From Chaetorhynchus papuensis (taxonomy: Eukaryota > Chordata > Aves > Passeriformes > Rhipiduridae): a stretch of 64,000 nucleotides of DNA. Made by a program: the position numbers and the translations under genes. The stretch covers positions 69,085 through 133,084 of the forward strand of contig VWYX01000927.1 in NCBI GenBank assembly GCA_013396525.1, read 5' to 3'. Position 1 is the first letter of the stretch, and each line of letters starts with the position of its first letter. This document shows, piece after piece, positions 24,601-37,700 of this stretch. The notes beneath the pieces are model-generated. The model was not told the DNA's origin, searched no databases, and saw only the letters and a program-made list of their open reading frames with translations.

Positions 24601-25406
24601 ATAAAAGAGCTCAGGAAGATAAACCCCTTATTTTGATTTTCATATTCTTTCCCCTTTAGAATGCTGTAACAAGATACCCTGCTAGTTTTTATACAAAGCA
24701 CAAAATCTGTATTAAAAATCCCCAGTACCGAAAAACCTGCATTATAGGAACACTATTATTCACGAGGAAGAGCTGGTACTCATTATTGTCAAATGTTTTT
24801 AAAAACATAACTTTTTATGAGAGGAAGTTGCGGTATTGTGAGCCTGTGGCTGGGTGTGGACAAGCACATCTCTGTAATTGTTTGAATAACTGCCAAACAC
24901 TTGCCTAGAAAGAAAACGAAAAAGCTCTATTCAATCCTTTTTTAACTCTATTAATTCCAAACACATTACACAGGAGAGAACTTTTGGCTGACATTCAGTT
25001 CATTCATTAGAAAGCAGCATGATCCATGGTCAGCCTTTCTGCACAATCCATAAACCTCATTCCAGAGCTTTTTGTAATAGGCAAGGCAGAGGAGCTCCCG
25101 TGAGCCCAGTTTAAAGAGATAACATACATCTTCAGTTTGATATGCAGAGAGAGTGCTGGGAAAAGTTGACTGTGCATTAATATGAAATTGCACATTGAAA
25201 AACACAATGTAAGATAATACAGATAATATTTTGTCTGATATTAATAATTTTGATTCTTTTCCACTAAAGCATTTACAGTTCGCAAACTTCTTTTTTTTAC
25301 TGTCCATGCTTTGTAAAGCCCTCCACTGTGCAGTTAATGCACTGATGTTCAAAGGATCTGTTTTCCTAAGATCTTATATAAAACAGAAAGTAAAATGACA
25401 AAACTA

Positions 25407-25412
25407 TTTATT
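25407..25412 (-). promoter_or_regulatory. TMPRSS15: Second candidate poly(A) signal of TMPRSS15
   Basis: A minus-strand AATAAA about 220 bases after the stop, in an AT-rich context. Confidence 0.4.
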
Positions 25413-25513
25413 AACAAAACCCCGGCATCTCTTTTGAAATATTGTGCTCAGTCAGAAATGGGCGTTGTTAACAAACAGAAGTTGCCACTGTTTTCCTCAC
25501 CAAGATTTACATT

Positions 25514-25519
25514 TTTATT
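25514..25519 (-). promoter_or_regulatory. TMPRSS15: Candidate poly(A) signal of TMPRSS15
   Basis: AATAAA on the minus strand, about 113 bases after the stop codon. A second AATAAA lies at 25407-25412. Which one is used cannot be told from sequence alone. Confidence 0.45.
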
Positions 25520-25631
25520 CAGTTTCTCTGTGAGACTGAAATGGCAGCCTAGTTTACATCATTATACAATATCTTACTCTCAACATCAAAATTTCATTTG
25601 AATTCCATTTGTATAATTGAAAAATATCAAT

Positions 25632-25787
25632 CTAATAGATGATTTTTTTGATCCAGTCCACAAACATGGTGACTCGAACATACACTCCTGGTCGCTGGGG
25701 AAGTGCACACCCTTCACCAAATGATGTCACACCAACCAAAAACCACTTGTCCCCAACTTCGAATGTCAGAGGGCCGCCTGAATCCCC
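25632..25787 (-). CDS. TMPRSS15: TMPRSS15 last exon: catalytic Ser and C-terminus
   Basis: The minus-strand acceptor AG is at 25788-25789. The exon starts in phase 0 with GDSGGPLTFEVGDKWFLVG, so the catalytic Ser is the third residue, and ends FVDWIKKIIY with stop TAG at 25632-25634. The 215-216 position reads TSFG rather than the usual SWG, which human enteropeptidase shares. Confidence 0.97.
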   Translation of the reverse strand, partial: GDSGGPLTFEVGDKWFLVGVTSFGEGCALPQRPGVYVRVTMFVDWIKKIIY

Positions 25788-28700
25788 CTGCAATAAGAAA
25801 TTCAGATGTTAAAAGTGAAGTGTCGACTCTGAAGCAGAGCTTGTTTATGATGTTTGTTTATTTTGTTCCTTAATCATAGATGCTGTACTCCTGTATGTCC
25901 TGGGCACCAAGAAGTGAAATCGATAGAAGTATTTCTGTGTGAAAAAAAAAAAANNNNNNNNNNNNNNNNNNNNNNNNNNNNNNNNNNNNNNNNNNNNNNN
26001 NNNNNNNNNNNNNNNNNNNNNNNNNNNNNNNNNNNNNNNNNNNNNNNNNNNNNNNNNNNNNNNNNNNNTTTTTTTTTATCTTATTCCTTTTATGTTCAGC
26101 CCTTCATATTTCACAAAGCCTGGGTAAATGTGGAGGATTTTTTTCAGTTGAATATATTCAGCCAAAACACAGTTCTATTTTCAGTCACCCCAGAGTTTCT
26201 GCAGTTTTAAATTTAGAGAACAAAATAATGAGATTGCCAGAAGAGATGGTGTCCTTTCCTCTCACCTCTTTTTCAATAGTTTAGCAGATGTAGCATTGCA
26301 ATAGAGACTGAATTTGATTTAGCTTGAGTGGGGATGAGTCAGCCATGGGTATCTTGTTTTGATGAGAAAGAAAACAATGACTATTTTGCATTGTCTGTAG
26401 AGTTAGTTGAACCAGTATTAATTGTGTCTTCTCCAGGCCCTGTGAATGGATCTTTACTAGAGAATTCTGCAAGGACTCAGCCATCAAAATACTTTTGCCC
26501 ATAACTCTAGGGCATCCCAGAATGTTAAAGGCTGTGACAACAGCCTAAAGGGGGATGTGCTGTCAGGACTCACTTGTTCATCTTTGCTCATGGCTGAGTG
26601 GTCATTGATCACAGTGCTGGTCACTTGTACTCTGTATCAGCCCATGGTGCTACGCTGTTTGTTTGGGGTTTTTTCAGTATAAGATTCAGAAGAAAAAAGG
26701 GAAAGAGGAAAGCCATGAGGGGAAAGGATATAAGGCTTGAACACAGTCCTTGTTCTAGACTAAACTAGGCAAAGTCAAGGCATCTGGTGAAGGCTTAGGT
26801 TGGGAGGGCAAGGCAATAGGAATTATGTGAGAGTGCTCCTCATCAGGCTTGAGGAAAGCCAGCCAGTCTCCATGCCACGGAATCCATATTGCTGGAAGAA
26901 AAATCATGTGGCAGCCAACTCTGAGTACATCCTCAAAGAGAAGCAGTGAGTTATAAGGAGAGCTGGGATGGATAAAAACTAAACCAATAGGAACTTCTAT
27001 CAGTGCAGAAAGGCAGCCTCTCTTAAGTACTGTGGTGTCCACTTAGGAAAGACCTCCAGAGTCTACAGATTCTGGGGGAAAGCAGCTTTGCTCTCTCTCC
27101 CTCAATGAAGCATTTCTGAGACTTCAGTCTATTTGGTATTTATTTCTCTGTTCTCTGCATTTCCCTAAGCATGTGCCTCTCTCCTTCATGGAATTACTCA
27201 GCAAGAATTATTCAAAGCCTAGTGCAGAAAATTTCCAGTCCTCATAGTTATCTCCCTCCGTGGTTGTTTATGTCAAGATGACACACACACTCACAAAAAA
27301 TTAAACTTGCATCCTGAAAAATTATTAAATGGGCAAAATATTGTGTGTAGAAATGACATTCATGGACAGGGATTGTTCTCGTTTTCATAAGTGGAGGATC
27401 AAGGAGCATTTTTTTCAGTAACTAGATGTGGTTTATGCCAGCAGTGGAATTGAGTTGCTTCTACTTACCTGGCAGGAATCTATTCCTCCCATGTCATATC
27501 CTGCACAGAGCATATTCTCTGTAATATTATATTTTGGCAACCATTGTTGGCATTTTTCATTGGAAATGAGAGGGACTTCTGCTTCTTGCAATATATTTGA
27601 AGGGGGACCTGATGAAAATACAAAGTACGTTTACCTGTGGCATTAAATACATACATCCCGCTGGGAACACTGATGGTTTTGTTCCTGTTCCAGCATGCTT
27701 GGCACACTCCTGAGCAGCAGGAATCCCTGCCTGACTGCTGTACTATTCAGGCTTATGCCCCTGTAACAGTCACTGAATAAACAGGGCTCGTTAACTGAAT
27801 CCTGTCTTTCATTTGTGTAATGGGACTGAATTTCGTTATAATTAAATCAAGATTACTAAAATCAATGAGTATGAACTCACTGTGGGGAGACCTAAGGGAT
27901 GATTAAAGGCTTAGGAACGCGAGTTGTCCAGTGTTTCCTCACTATTCATTGTGTAACTTTGGTTATTTGAAGTTTTTATAAAACTTTCTTTTATTAATTC
28001 CTACCCAAAATTTTCAATGCAATTTAATGTAGAAGTCAATGTATTCCACTGTGGAAGTGAAATGGCATGTTTGTTATTTCAGAGTGACTCCAAATCTGGA
28101 GCATATGACATGCAAACAGAACATACATTTCACACTGCAGTCAGTTTTCTTGACTTCTAGGGAAAATCATTTGCACATTGTCAGAAAGACGAATCTTCCT
28201 CTTCCCCCACCCAATATCTGGAACCAAGATGTACGTATTTCATGTTGAGAAAAGTAGTCATTATAACTTCTAAGTGGATGTAATAAGCTTTCTTCATAGC
28301 CTAATGAGCTTAGAAATGCATGTTTTCTTCTAATAAATATGTTATAACTATCGTTTTGCTTCAGAGAAGGAATAGTGGAATGGGATATTTCCTACATTTT
28401 CATATGGAAGAGTAGCTCTCTAAACTATTTGACCTTAGCAACTCCTGTGGAATAGGAACAAGCTTTCCCTCACAGCTCCATGCCTGTCAGAGTTTTCCAA
28501 GCCAATGACCCACCTTCGTCCCTAATATGTCCCCAGCCAGCAATGGAGCAGTTAATTCCTGGCAAAAACTGTTGATTTTTTTCTGGTAGGCAGATAGGTT
28601 GTATGTAATCTGTGAATGAGAAATAAGCAATCAATTTCAACCTCTTCCCTGTATTCAGGTTTTTATGAAGTCAGAAGAGAAAAAGTTCAATTATTCAAAC

Positions 28701-31700
28701 CCACTTTTTGGCCAAGATATCCAGGAAGTACTGAGCAGACTCCCCACCACCCTCATATGCTTAGCACGGTTTTGTGTAATAGAAAAAATGGGGTTTTTTT
28801 GAAAATAAAAACTCACCTGTGTATTGCACTTTGTGTTGAAGGTGCATCAGAGCAATATCACTGTCTTTTGTTTCCTTCATGTAATGAGGATTCATAATTA
28901 TTCTGTCGATGTTTCGCACCACTGTTGAAGGCTGTTCCAGGTCTGACTGAACGTGCAAGCCAAGAACCGCTTGCCAGCGGGATGGCTTTAATTGTCTCCT
29001 ACAAGTTGCAAGGAGTATTCACAATTAGGAATGATTAAGGAGAGTTTTGAATAACATGTATTAGATAAAATGCTGATTGATATTTAGCCTCGTGATAATC
29101 CATAGCATTTGCATGTTTTGTCAAATAAATAGGACAGAGTAGATGTGTGTAGAATTCTGTGAGAGTATCACTGTCTTAAACATCCACGCTGCAGATACAC
29201 GTTGCTGATTTTTTTATGGTGAGCTTATAATGCATTATTTATAATGAATTAATCAGACGGTGGTGCAGAGGAGGAAAATACATTAACTAAATTACCATGG
29301 CTTTTTAAGCACTATGAAGAATACTGCTGACTGCCCAGCAGGCAATTAATATTGGTCCCAGTTAGAAAATGGTAATGGAATGTCTAAAGAATAATAGGTC
29401 TGAGATGTTGTTGGAAATGCTGCAGCTCATAGAAGACTGGTCTCTTAGTTTTTTAATCTAAATCAAAAAACATATGCTAAGACAAAATATGGCATAATCT
29501 GCATCTTTCTTTCCTGTTCTACACATGCTGATTTGAGGCTGTATTTGTCAGAGAAGTAAAATATTTGCTATTTTTTAATCAATCACTTTATGGTTTAAAA
29601 AGTACATTTCAGCCTGATTGTTGGACTGAATTGATTTCTGCTTCTCTTTTGGTTTGACATCAAGATGTTCTTTTGTTCTAAACTAGGAGTGTTTAATGTT
29701 TGGAAGGTATGAAGCTGCAAGCGTCAATTTAGGAAATTCCAGCAAAGGCAAGATGACAAAATTAGATTTAGGTGAAAATAGAAAGGTGATTCAAGTGAAA
29801 AGGAAGTATCAAGACAATTGTGAATTTATTGTGTGGAAATTAAGAGGGCTTGATCCTTTTCATTTCAGTGACTTTGTGTGGAATGTAGCTCCTGTCATGC
29901 CATGAGGCAGCATTAATATTTTGGCACAGACTCCACTGCTTTACTATTTAGCTATTTGTAATGAAAGCTCTAGTGTAATCTTGAATATTAATTTTTTTTT
30001 GCCATTCCAGTTTCTATATGTCTTTTACAACTCTTGTTTTTATTGTAGCTATTATGAAAGCAAACCCTAGAAAATATTAAATATGCATCACTTCTTTGAA
30101 TGGTACAAATAGCACCATCAAGAGGATATCCAATATTACCTAATCAAGGCAAATAAATCAAGATTCATTCCAGTGAGGCACAGTAAATCTTGATCAATCC
30201 ATGATAATATACAGCAGGAATGTTGAATTTACTTTATGGGATATGATGTCACCCTTTATACGACTGCTAGGGATTCACCTAATTTATGGAGGCTCAATAA
30301 TTATGGATTAAGTACCAATGCTCAGTATTAATACCGCACATTTAAAGTGCAATTTCTTACTGCTCAGGAAAGGCTGCTTAGTTTCTGTGATTCTCTGCAT
30401 TAAAGACCGAGGATTTACCAGAAAGTAAAGGAGCTTTCAGCGGAGCCCACAAATGATTCCAAATGTGGTGATTAAATCGCGAGTTAGTTGTTAATTTTTC
30501 ATATCAGTGTCACAATTTGTTCATAATCCGATGCCTCCTTAGTGAACTTGCACATGAAAGAACATTACCCATATACACAGTGTGCTGCTGTCACCAGCCA
30601 CTCATCACTGACAAGGGAAGCTCCACAAACAGGTTGGAAATTAAAATGGAGTGAAACTATCCAGGGCCAAGCCTCTCTTCTGGCATCACTTCCACCTACA
30701 ATTCTTGTTTGATTATTCTGAGTTACCAGGTGTTTTCCACAAGCTAAGATAAAGCAAAATAAAATTAAATACAATAAAAAATAAAGGGGATGTAGCATAT
30801 TTTATTAGACTAGCCAGTTTTGTTGGAAAAAATAGGCTTTGTAGAATCTGAACTGCTATTCAAAAATACTGTGGAATGTTTTATTTCCTCGGACCTTCTG
30901 GAATTTTTATACATTTATTTTATGTATGTTTTTGCTACAAGTCCATCTCTATTGTATACTTAACACTGAAATCAAGTGAAGACTAAATTTTCCTGTGTTT
31001 ATATCATCATGAGTATAGCATTTATAGGCCATTCCCTAACTTTTCCATTCAAGCTATAAACATTAGGCTTTATGGTCTGAACAATTCGATGTCTTTCTGA
31101 AATATTCCTGGATTCTGTGTACTTACGTTGAATGTTACATTGCAGATGAACCACCAGGTTGTCCAAACACTGTTCTCTAGAATGAAAGTGCAATTAAATC
31201 ATAAATATCTGCACATCACATAACTCTGACTGTCAAGTAGATATACATAAACACACACACACACACACAGAAATTTATATCATCATATATATAAAAGTAC
31301 ATTCCTTTAGCAATATCAACCTGTTAAGTTACAATAATTAATGCTACATGTTTAAATTATTTTTTAATTATAAATATACAACATTATGTTCTATACGACA
31401 TTAAATGTACATACTCTTCTTCCATGGGCACTTAATTGGTTTATATTATGGAAATAAAAGCAGACTCTTGTGTTTTAAGGAAATGAGTCTTCTGTCCGTG
31501 ACAGATTTGCAATAAAGTTAGAGCTGCCTATGGTATTTTTTCCTACCTTTTCAGATGTTTTCAATACCTTACCACTAGAGATCAGTGTGGCCAAAGAATT
31601 TAAGAGGTTAGTTTTATATTGCTGTATCATTTTACTAAGAAAATAATGCTGCTGTAAAATACATAGTTGCATATGCTAGGTTAGAAATTATTTAGCAGAG

Positions 31701-34700
31701 ATATAAAGCCAGAGTCTGAAGAGCACAAGATCACAGATGAAAACTGCTCAAGCATTTCTGATACCCAGAGGTTTTAATAGTATGTTCATAGCCTGTAATG
31801 AACCTGAAACACTTGGGACAGTGTATGTGCAAGCAATTCAAATCTGATATACACAGAAATACGAATGAGAGGAAAATAGGAAACCAAACTCTTCCAACAG
31901 TTTGTTTCCAGTGTGCATTTCCACATTCCATTTTTAAACAGAAAAGATAAGGGATACTTTAAACATGATAAGGAGTGATACACCTCACTGCGTTTGCTCT
32001 AAAATTTGATATCTGCTGTGAGTGAGATGTGACCCAGTAATTTCCCAATGGCATATTGGTAAAAGAAATACAGTGGGAACTGTAACTACCCAGCACCTCC
32101 CCAATTAAACCTTCACTATAGGGAAGTGCAAATGAGATATTCCTCCAGCCCTGAATGGTCCCACACTGCCATTTTCCACTTCAAGGCAGGTACCTAATTT
32201 TAAAGGTGTAATTTAAAAGTGGAAACCAATTTCTGTGACTTGTATTCAGGTCTGTATTGACTTCAGAAGGGTGTCCCTTTGTAACCAGACAAACATCAAG
32301 GACAACCAGAAATGCATAAACCCCCAGGAAACCAATGACCTCTTCTGCATAAACTTTGTAGCAACTAAATACCCTTTTCCACAATGCCTTCATAGGGTTT
32401 CAAAGGGTGGTCAGTGATGCTGCATATTAGGTCTTTTATCTTTTTATCTGATCCTATGCTTTCTCATAGGTAGATGCATAAACTGCCCAAACTAACCACA
32501 AAAATGTCAGCTTTGTCCCTATAATTTTACATTTTCAGAGTAAAGGGAGTTGCTGGTCCCACTACAAATACCTACTGGTTGCTTTAGTAGAAATTACTTC
32601 ATTGGCCTCTGCTTTTTCTTCTTTGTGAAGGTAGCTCCCAGTAGGAAAAGCACTTCCTTGCCTGCACTTCAGCCCAGCAGTTCTCAGCTGCCTCCTGGTC
32701 AGCACAGGAGAGGCCAAAAGGCAGCAGAGGCGTGTGCTGAACACGCTCCTCTGTGCCTCTCTGAGTGTCAGCTGTCAAGCAGCACGCCAGGCAGAAATCT
32801 GGAGCACTTAGGATATCTGTGAGCATGATCTTCACTTAGAACTGGCAAAAACAATTGTCCCTGTGGAATCTGCTCACATATATCTAAAAGGCAGGATCTG
32901 GGGCTGTCACAAAGCTATCCTGCCAAAAATCGCATTACCTAAGGGCACCAGAGAATGCTCTTGCTCTCTCTGTCACTGCAGCTTTCAAACCCTGTAATAT
33001 GTGCCCTCCTTTGTTTCAATGGCGGATGCACTTGAATAAAAACCAAAGACAATGTGAGAAATACATTTTATAATTAGATTACCAGTTAATGAATTCAGTT
33101 GCTTAAATTATCAAATCTGTGTGATCTATCATTTGTTATATGTACAAAATTCATGTGTGAATCTGTAATCGTGCCACCCTGCAAAATGATTCCCATCGGC
33201 TGTCCAGAGGAAACATGGGAGAAGACACCTATTTCTGCAACAGAAATACAGCTAAGATAAATGAATTTATTCCATTTCCTCCTGCTTTAATCACTTCTAG
33301 TGTTAAATAGCTATTAACAGAAGACATCTTTATATCATTACTGCTCTTCAAGATGTCTTGTGGCAATGCTGGCTTAGACATTCACTCAAGAAAAAAAGAA
33401 AAATAGCCTCCAATGATATTCCATTAGTTTAAGATACTTAAGATACAGTGAGAATGATAAATGTTTGGGCTTAATAGAGTATTATTAGAACATAAAACGT
33501 AACTTTTAAATTTTGTCTTGTAGACAAAATAATAGACCATAGAAAATTGAGAAGTCTCTCCTTCTTTATTACTATGTGGTATGTTTTTAAAGGGAAACTG
33601 AAAGAACATGAGCTCTTGCTGTCCTCAACATGGTTTCAGCATTCTAGCAATTAGACGGTAACTTTCTGGCTCAGTGTTTCTGGTAGAAATCCAGAAAAAT
33701 TTGCACAGTAAACCCTCTTATAAGCAGAAAAAGTAATTGAAGTCATTAAAATTCTTCAAATTGATGATGGTAAGCCTTTCTCCTTGGGAGTTGTACTGTA
33801 AATCCCACAATTTCCTGAGGATGTAATCCTGGGCTAACATCACGTTTTCATTTAATCTACAAGAAACCACCAGTTCCTAGCACCCTTCAGAATCACTCCA
33901 GCTGTTATTTGGGCTGACAAAGGTTAGACTAGAATCAAATGTATTGATTTGATCATGTCATCAAATAATTCACTTGTAAACATGGAGACAAATCCAGAAG
34001 CCATGTTTTGAGTGGGGCTAGTTTGTTTAAATATAGATACCTGTCTGTGGCTGGCTTATTTTACCATTCCTCACTGTATCTAAAGTCTGTATCAATAAAG
34101 TCAGAGGATTATAGAGTGTGACTCATCATATTTTAAGAGATGTCTTGATGGATCACATTTTGGAGTGCTTATTTTTCTCTGCTGATTACAGAGAGAACCT
34201 ACTGTGACAGCTACTCTGTAACTGTGGGTGAATGTCACTCCATCTTAATTCTTCTATATTTTGTATAGGTAGTCTTAATTCTACTGTATTATGTAGTCAC
34301 ATATTTCTAGATAAGAAATATTTTGCTAAAATAGCGTATAATTTCCACAGTAAATGGATGAAGACTTCAATTAATTTGAGCTGTATATTAGTGCATAAAT
34401 AATCACCCCCATAGTTAAAGCTGTTGTTTGCATGAGGAATAAACCTCACTGTACCCACCTTTTTGTGAAAATTAGGCTGTGGTTATCTCCTTTGGTGATG
34501 GTGACAAATGGGCCATCTCCAGTGAATAATACAGCTGATGACGTATTTGCATCCCTGGGACAAAAAGACACATGCATATTTTTAGATATTTACCCTGTTC
34601 CAGCAGTGGAGCAATAGTTGGGAAATGATTAGGCTGGTAGAATAATGAAATAATGTCCCTTTATCAGGAGATTTTTGAGGCTTGAAACTCATTTGGATTA

Positions 34701-37700
34701 AAATGTGACTCACTTACTTCCAGTCTTGCATCTTATTCTAAGATCTCTAATGCTACAATAATATTGAAAGAGACATTAATTCATTCTTTTGACAGCAGTA
34801 AATATTAATTTTGGCTTTTCTGTGCCACAATGAAGAGTTTGCAATACCAGTTGTTAAATGCATGGAGCTAAAACTTAGTACACCAAACAGGGCAGTAATA
34901 GCTGAACCTTGGGGTATCACGGTCTTGCTTTTTTTGAGGGGTGCAGTTACATTTACACCCTACTGTCTAGAAAGGAAATGAAATTATATTTTGTATCATG
35001 AAGAATGTAATGCAGAAAAAAAAAAGTTAAGTTTCACCTCATAGATCTGTTGAAATCAAAGTAGCTGTGGAATAAGTTAATAGTGTCATGTTTGCTAGTA
35101 AGGAGGAGTGGGGTGTGTTCATAGAGTCACAGAATCACAGAACAGTTTGGGTTGGATGGGACCTTTAAAGGTCAATTAGTTAATTTAAAGGAATCAATTA
35201 GTCTATTCTTCTTTTTTTTTTTTTTTTTTTGGTAGCAATGAATTTTTGAACTAAGAATTCTGTGTTCTGTTGGTAAGATAAATTGTTTTGACATTTAGAA
35301 CCTATATCCGGATTTTCTTTATAGCCCATTCTGCATCATATACTTGGTGATACTTTGTATGACCAGTTTGGAACACATATCCTTGAAACATATTTGCTTT
35401 CCCTTGAGGAAACGTGGGGAAAAAAGATTCCTGCGGTTAGACAGCATAATTTTTTGGGGGGTGACAGCCTCCCACCTGGCCCTTTAGCCTTACAGGTCTC
35501 AGGAACAAGAAGAGAACCATTTGTGCAGGTGTAATACACAGGGAGCATCTATACCATCCCTTCTCTTCAAATGCAGTAAATCTCATACTCCTGGGAAGGA
35601 TGAAGTTTGGAATCTGCCTGCAAATCTGCTGTGTCTGCAGTAAAGAGGTGTTCAACAACCCTGCTCTGCCACCAGGAGAGTTGTATGAGCCACCTGCTGG
35701 GAAAGTCACTACTCCTGCATTTCTCAGCCTGGAAGTGCCTTTTAGGCAGTCTGAGAGCAGTAAAGTGCCAAGCTGGGTAGGCAGAGTCAAATTCTATGAT
35801 GAAGAACTTTGCTGAGACCAGCAAAGTATTCCCAGGAACTCATTTCCTTCTGAAGAAAGTTGAAAGTTCATGAAGAAAATAGAATTAAGGGGCTTAGAGT
35901 AAAGCCCAAACTTTCAGTCTCGTTGGACTTTTGGGTGTTGTTGGAGACCAGGATGTAGAAAACATCCCCCTACCTGCTGTAAAAATTGCCAGGTCTACCC
36001 CCATCCCTGGGTACAGCTCAGCAAAGACCCAGTTGGCTCTGGTCCCAGGGAAACAGGATTGTTTTGCATCTGACCAATGGAATGGTGAAAAGCTCAGCGT
36101 GTGATTTTCTTGGTTCCAGGAAATAAGATGCTGATAACACTGCGATTTTAGCAGTGATGTCAGATGCACACAGCTACAAGTGCAAGCTGAGAAAAGGATT
36201 ATTTTCGGGTTTCTCCAGAGCATCAATTTGTTCATCTTGCATTCCAGACTCATTAAGAAGATTTGTAAATTATTTGCCTAAGGTGTATTTTGTAGATGCA
36301 CAGATAAGCATGTCCCCAGCCTGGCTTCCTGTTTGGTATAAATCAAAAATGCAACAGTCACATATTTGAAAAATGGAAGGAGAAGGATTCACATGTGCGA
36401 TTTATTAAACCTGTGAGGAACATTGCACTTTCTACATAAATAATCAGGATATGATACAGGACTCCTATCAACTCAGTCCTTTTCATAAATTAAACAGCAA
36501 GTGAGACTAGCAAATGTATAAGCAATTAACAGTAAAAGTGAATTGTCCTAGATGAACCTTAGCCTGTCTCTCCAATAAAGCATGATTCTAGGCTGTAATT
36601 CAGTGTAGGAGCATGAGCTACAGCCTACTCAGGACCTGTTACTGCAAACATCCATTTAGTAACAAATATGGTGACACTTGTTAACAAACCTGCTGCAACA
36701 GGGGGATTCAAGGAACACAGAATAGTGTGATGCTCACAGGAGTTACATATATATACATATACATATATATATGTATATATACACACACCTATTTGTACAC
36801 CAATACATACATTGTGCATACACACACATATGAGAATTTTATCCTGTGCTGTAGCATCAGAAACTGCAGTAGTACCCATGTGCTACAATGTGATACAATT
36901 CAGGTTTAAAAATACTTTTGCTTGACCATGGGAATATGTAAGGAACTGAGAAATGGAATTAATAAGAAACAACTAGGAAGCTTAATAGGAACATTTTTAG
37001 CAAGTGCATCTGAGTAGTTTATAGAGACAACCTGAAAGGTATTGCCACAGAATGTTATGGACACAAAAGCATGAAGTAACTTTTAAAAGTTATGGTACCA
37101 TTGAAGACAAAGTTTGTTGAAGCCTAACAAATATGTCATTTAAATCAATAGACCACAAAATTACTCTTGTCCAGAAGGGAAAGGAGGCAGGGCAGGGGCA
37201 GAAAGAATCAGAGGAAGAAGGCCACTGGCCACTCCAAAAAACAAGGTATTTGACCAGAAGCATTTAAACATTGTATTTTCTTACATGCATGCATACATAA
37301 ATTACAGTCAGGATTTGTGCATGTAGCTATCTCATATTTATGTAAACTCAGTATCTACCCAAAGGAAAAAAAAGTAAAAAATCCCAACAAACCAGCACAC
37401 ATTCATCCAATTAGAAACATTATTGAAATAACACTTTGATATTTTTCTAAGTCATTCCAACTCGGTAATTGCTACACTTAATTTATCAGAAGGGGATTTG
37501 TAGGCATCTTTCTTTGGGCAGAGACCAAAATAACTAATTGCAAGCTTAGAATTTAATTTGATTATTAGTTGGGTGAGTGACATTCTGTAAAAACCTCAGC
37601 ACTGCAGGAAAGCTAATTATTATTCAGTGGATGACAGTGGAATAGCACATGATGTGAGTAAGGCCAGAATGCAGGCCATAAATTTTACCATAGATTGAAA

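Larger units (their letters stand above)
21393..25631. other. CHODL 3' UTR, intergenic stretch and TMPRSS15 3' UTR
   Basis: This 4.2-kb stretch separates the two convergent stop codons. Beyond candidate poly(A) signals at 21596 (plus) and 25514 and 25407 (minus) I see no gene. A small tandem duplication of GAAGCAACAATTAG occurs around 23278-23310. The sequence is AT-rich with no CR1. Confidence 0.7.

Noticed and set aside
35336..35830. Several overlapping open frames of 70-117 codons on both strands
   Set aside because: No consistent frame, no splice context and no recognised family; mutual overlap suggests chance.
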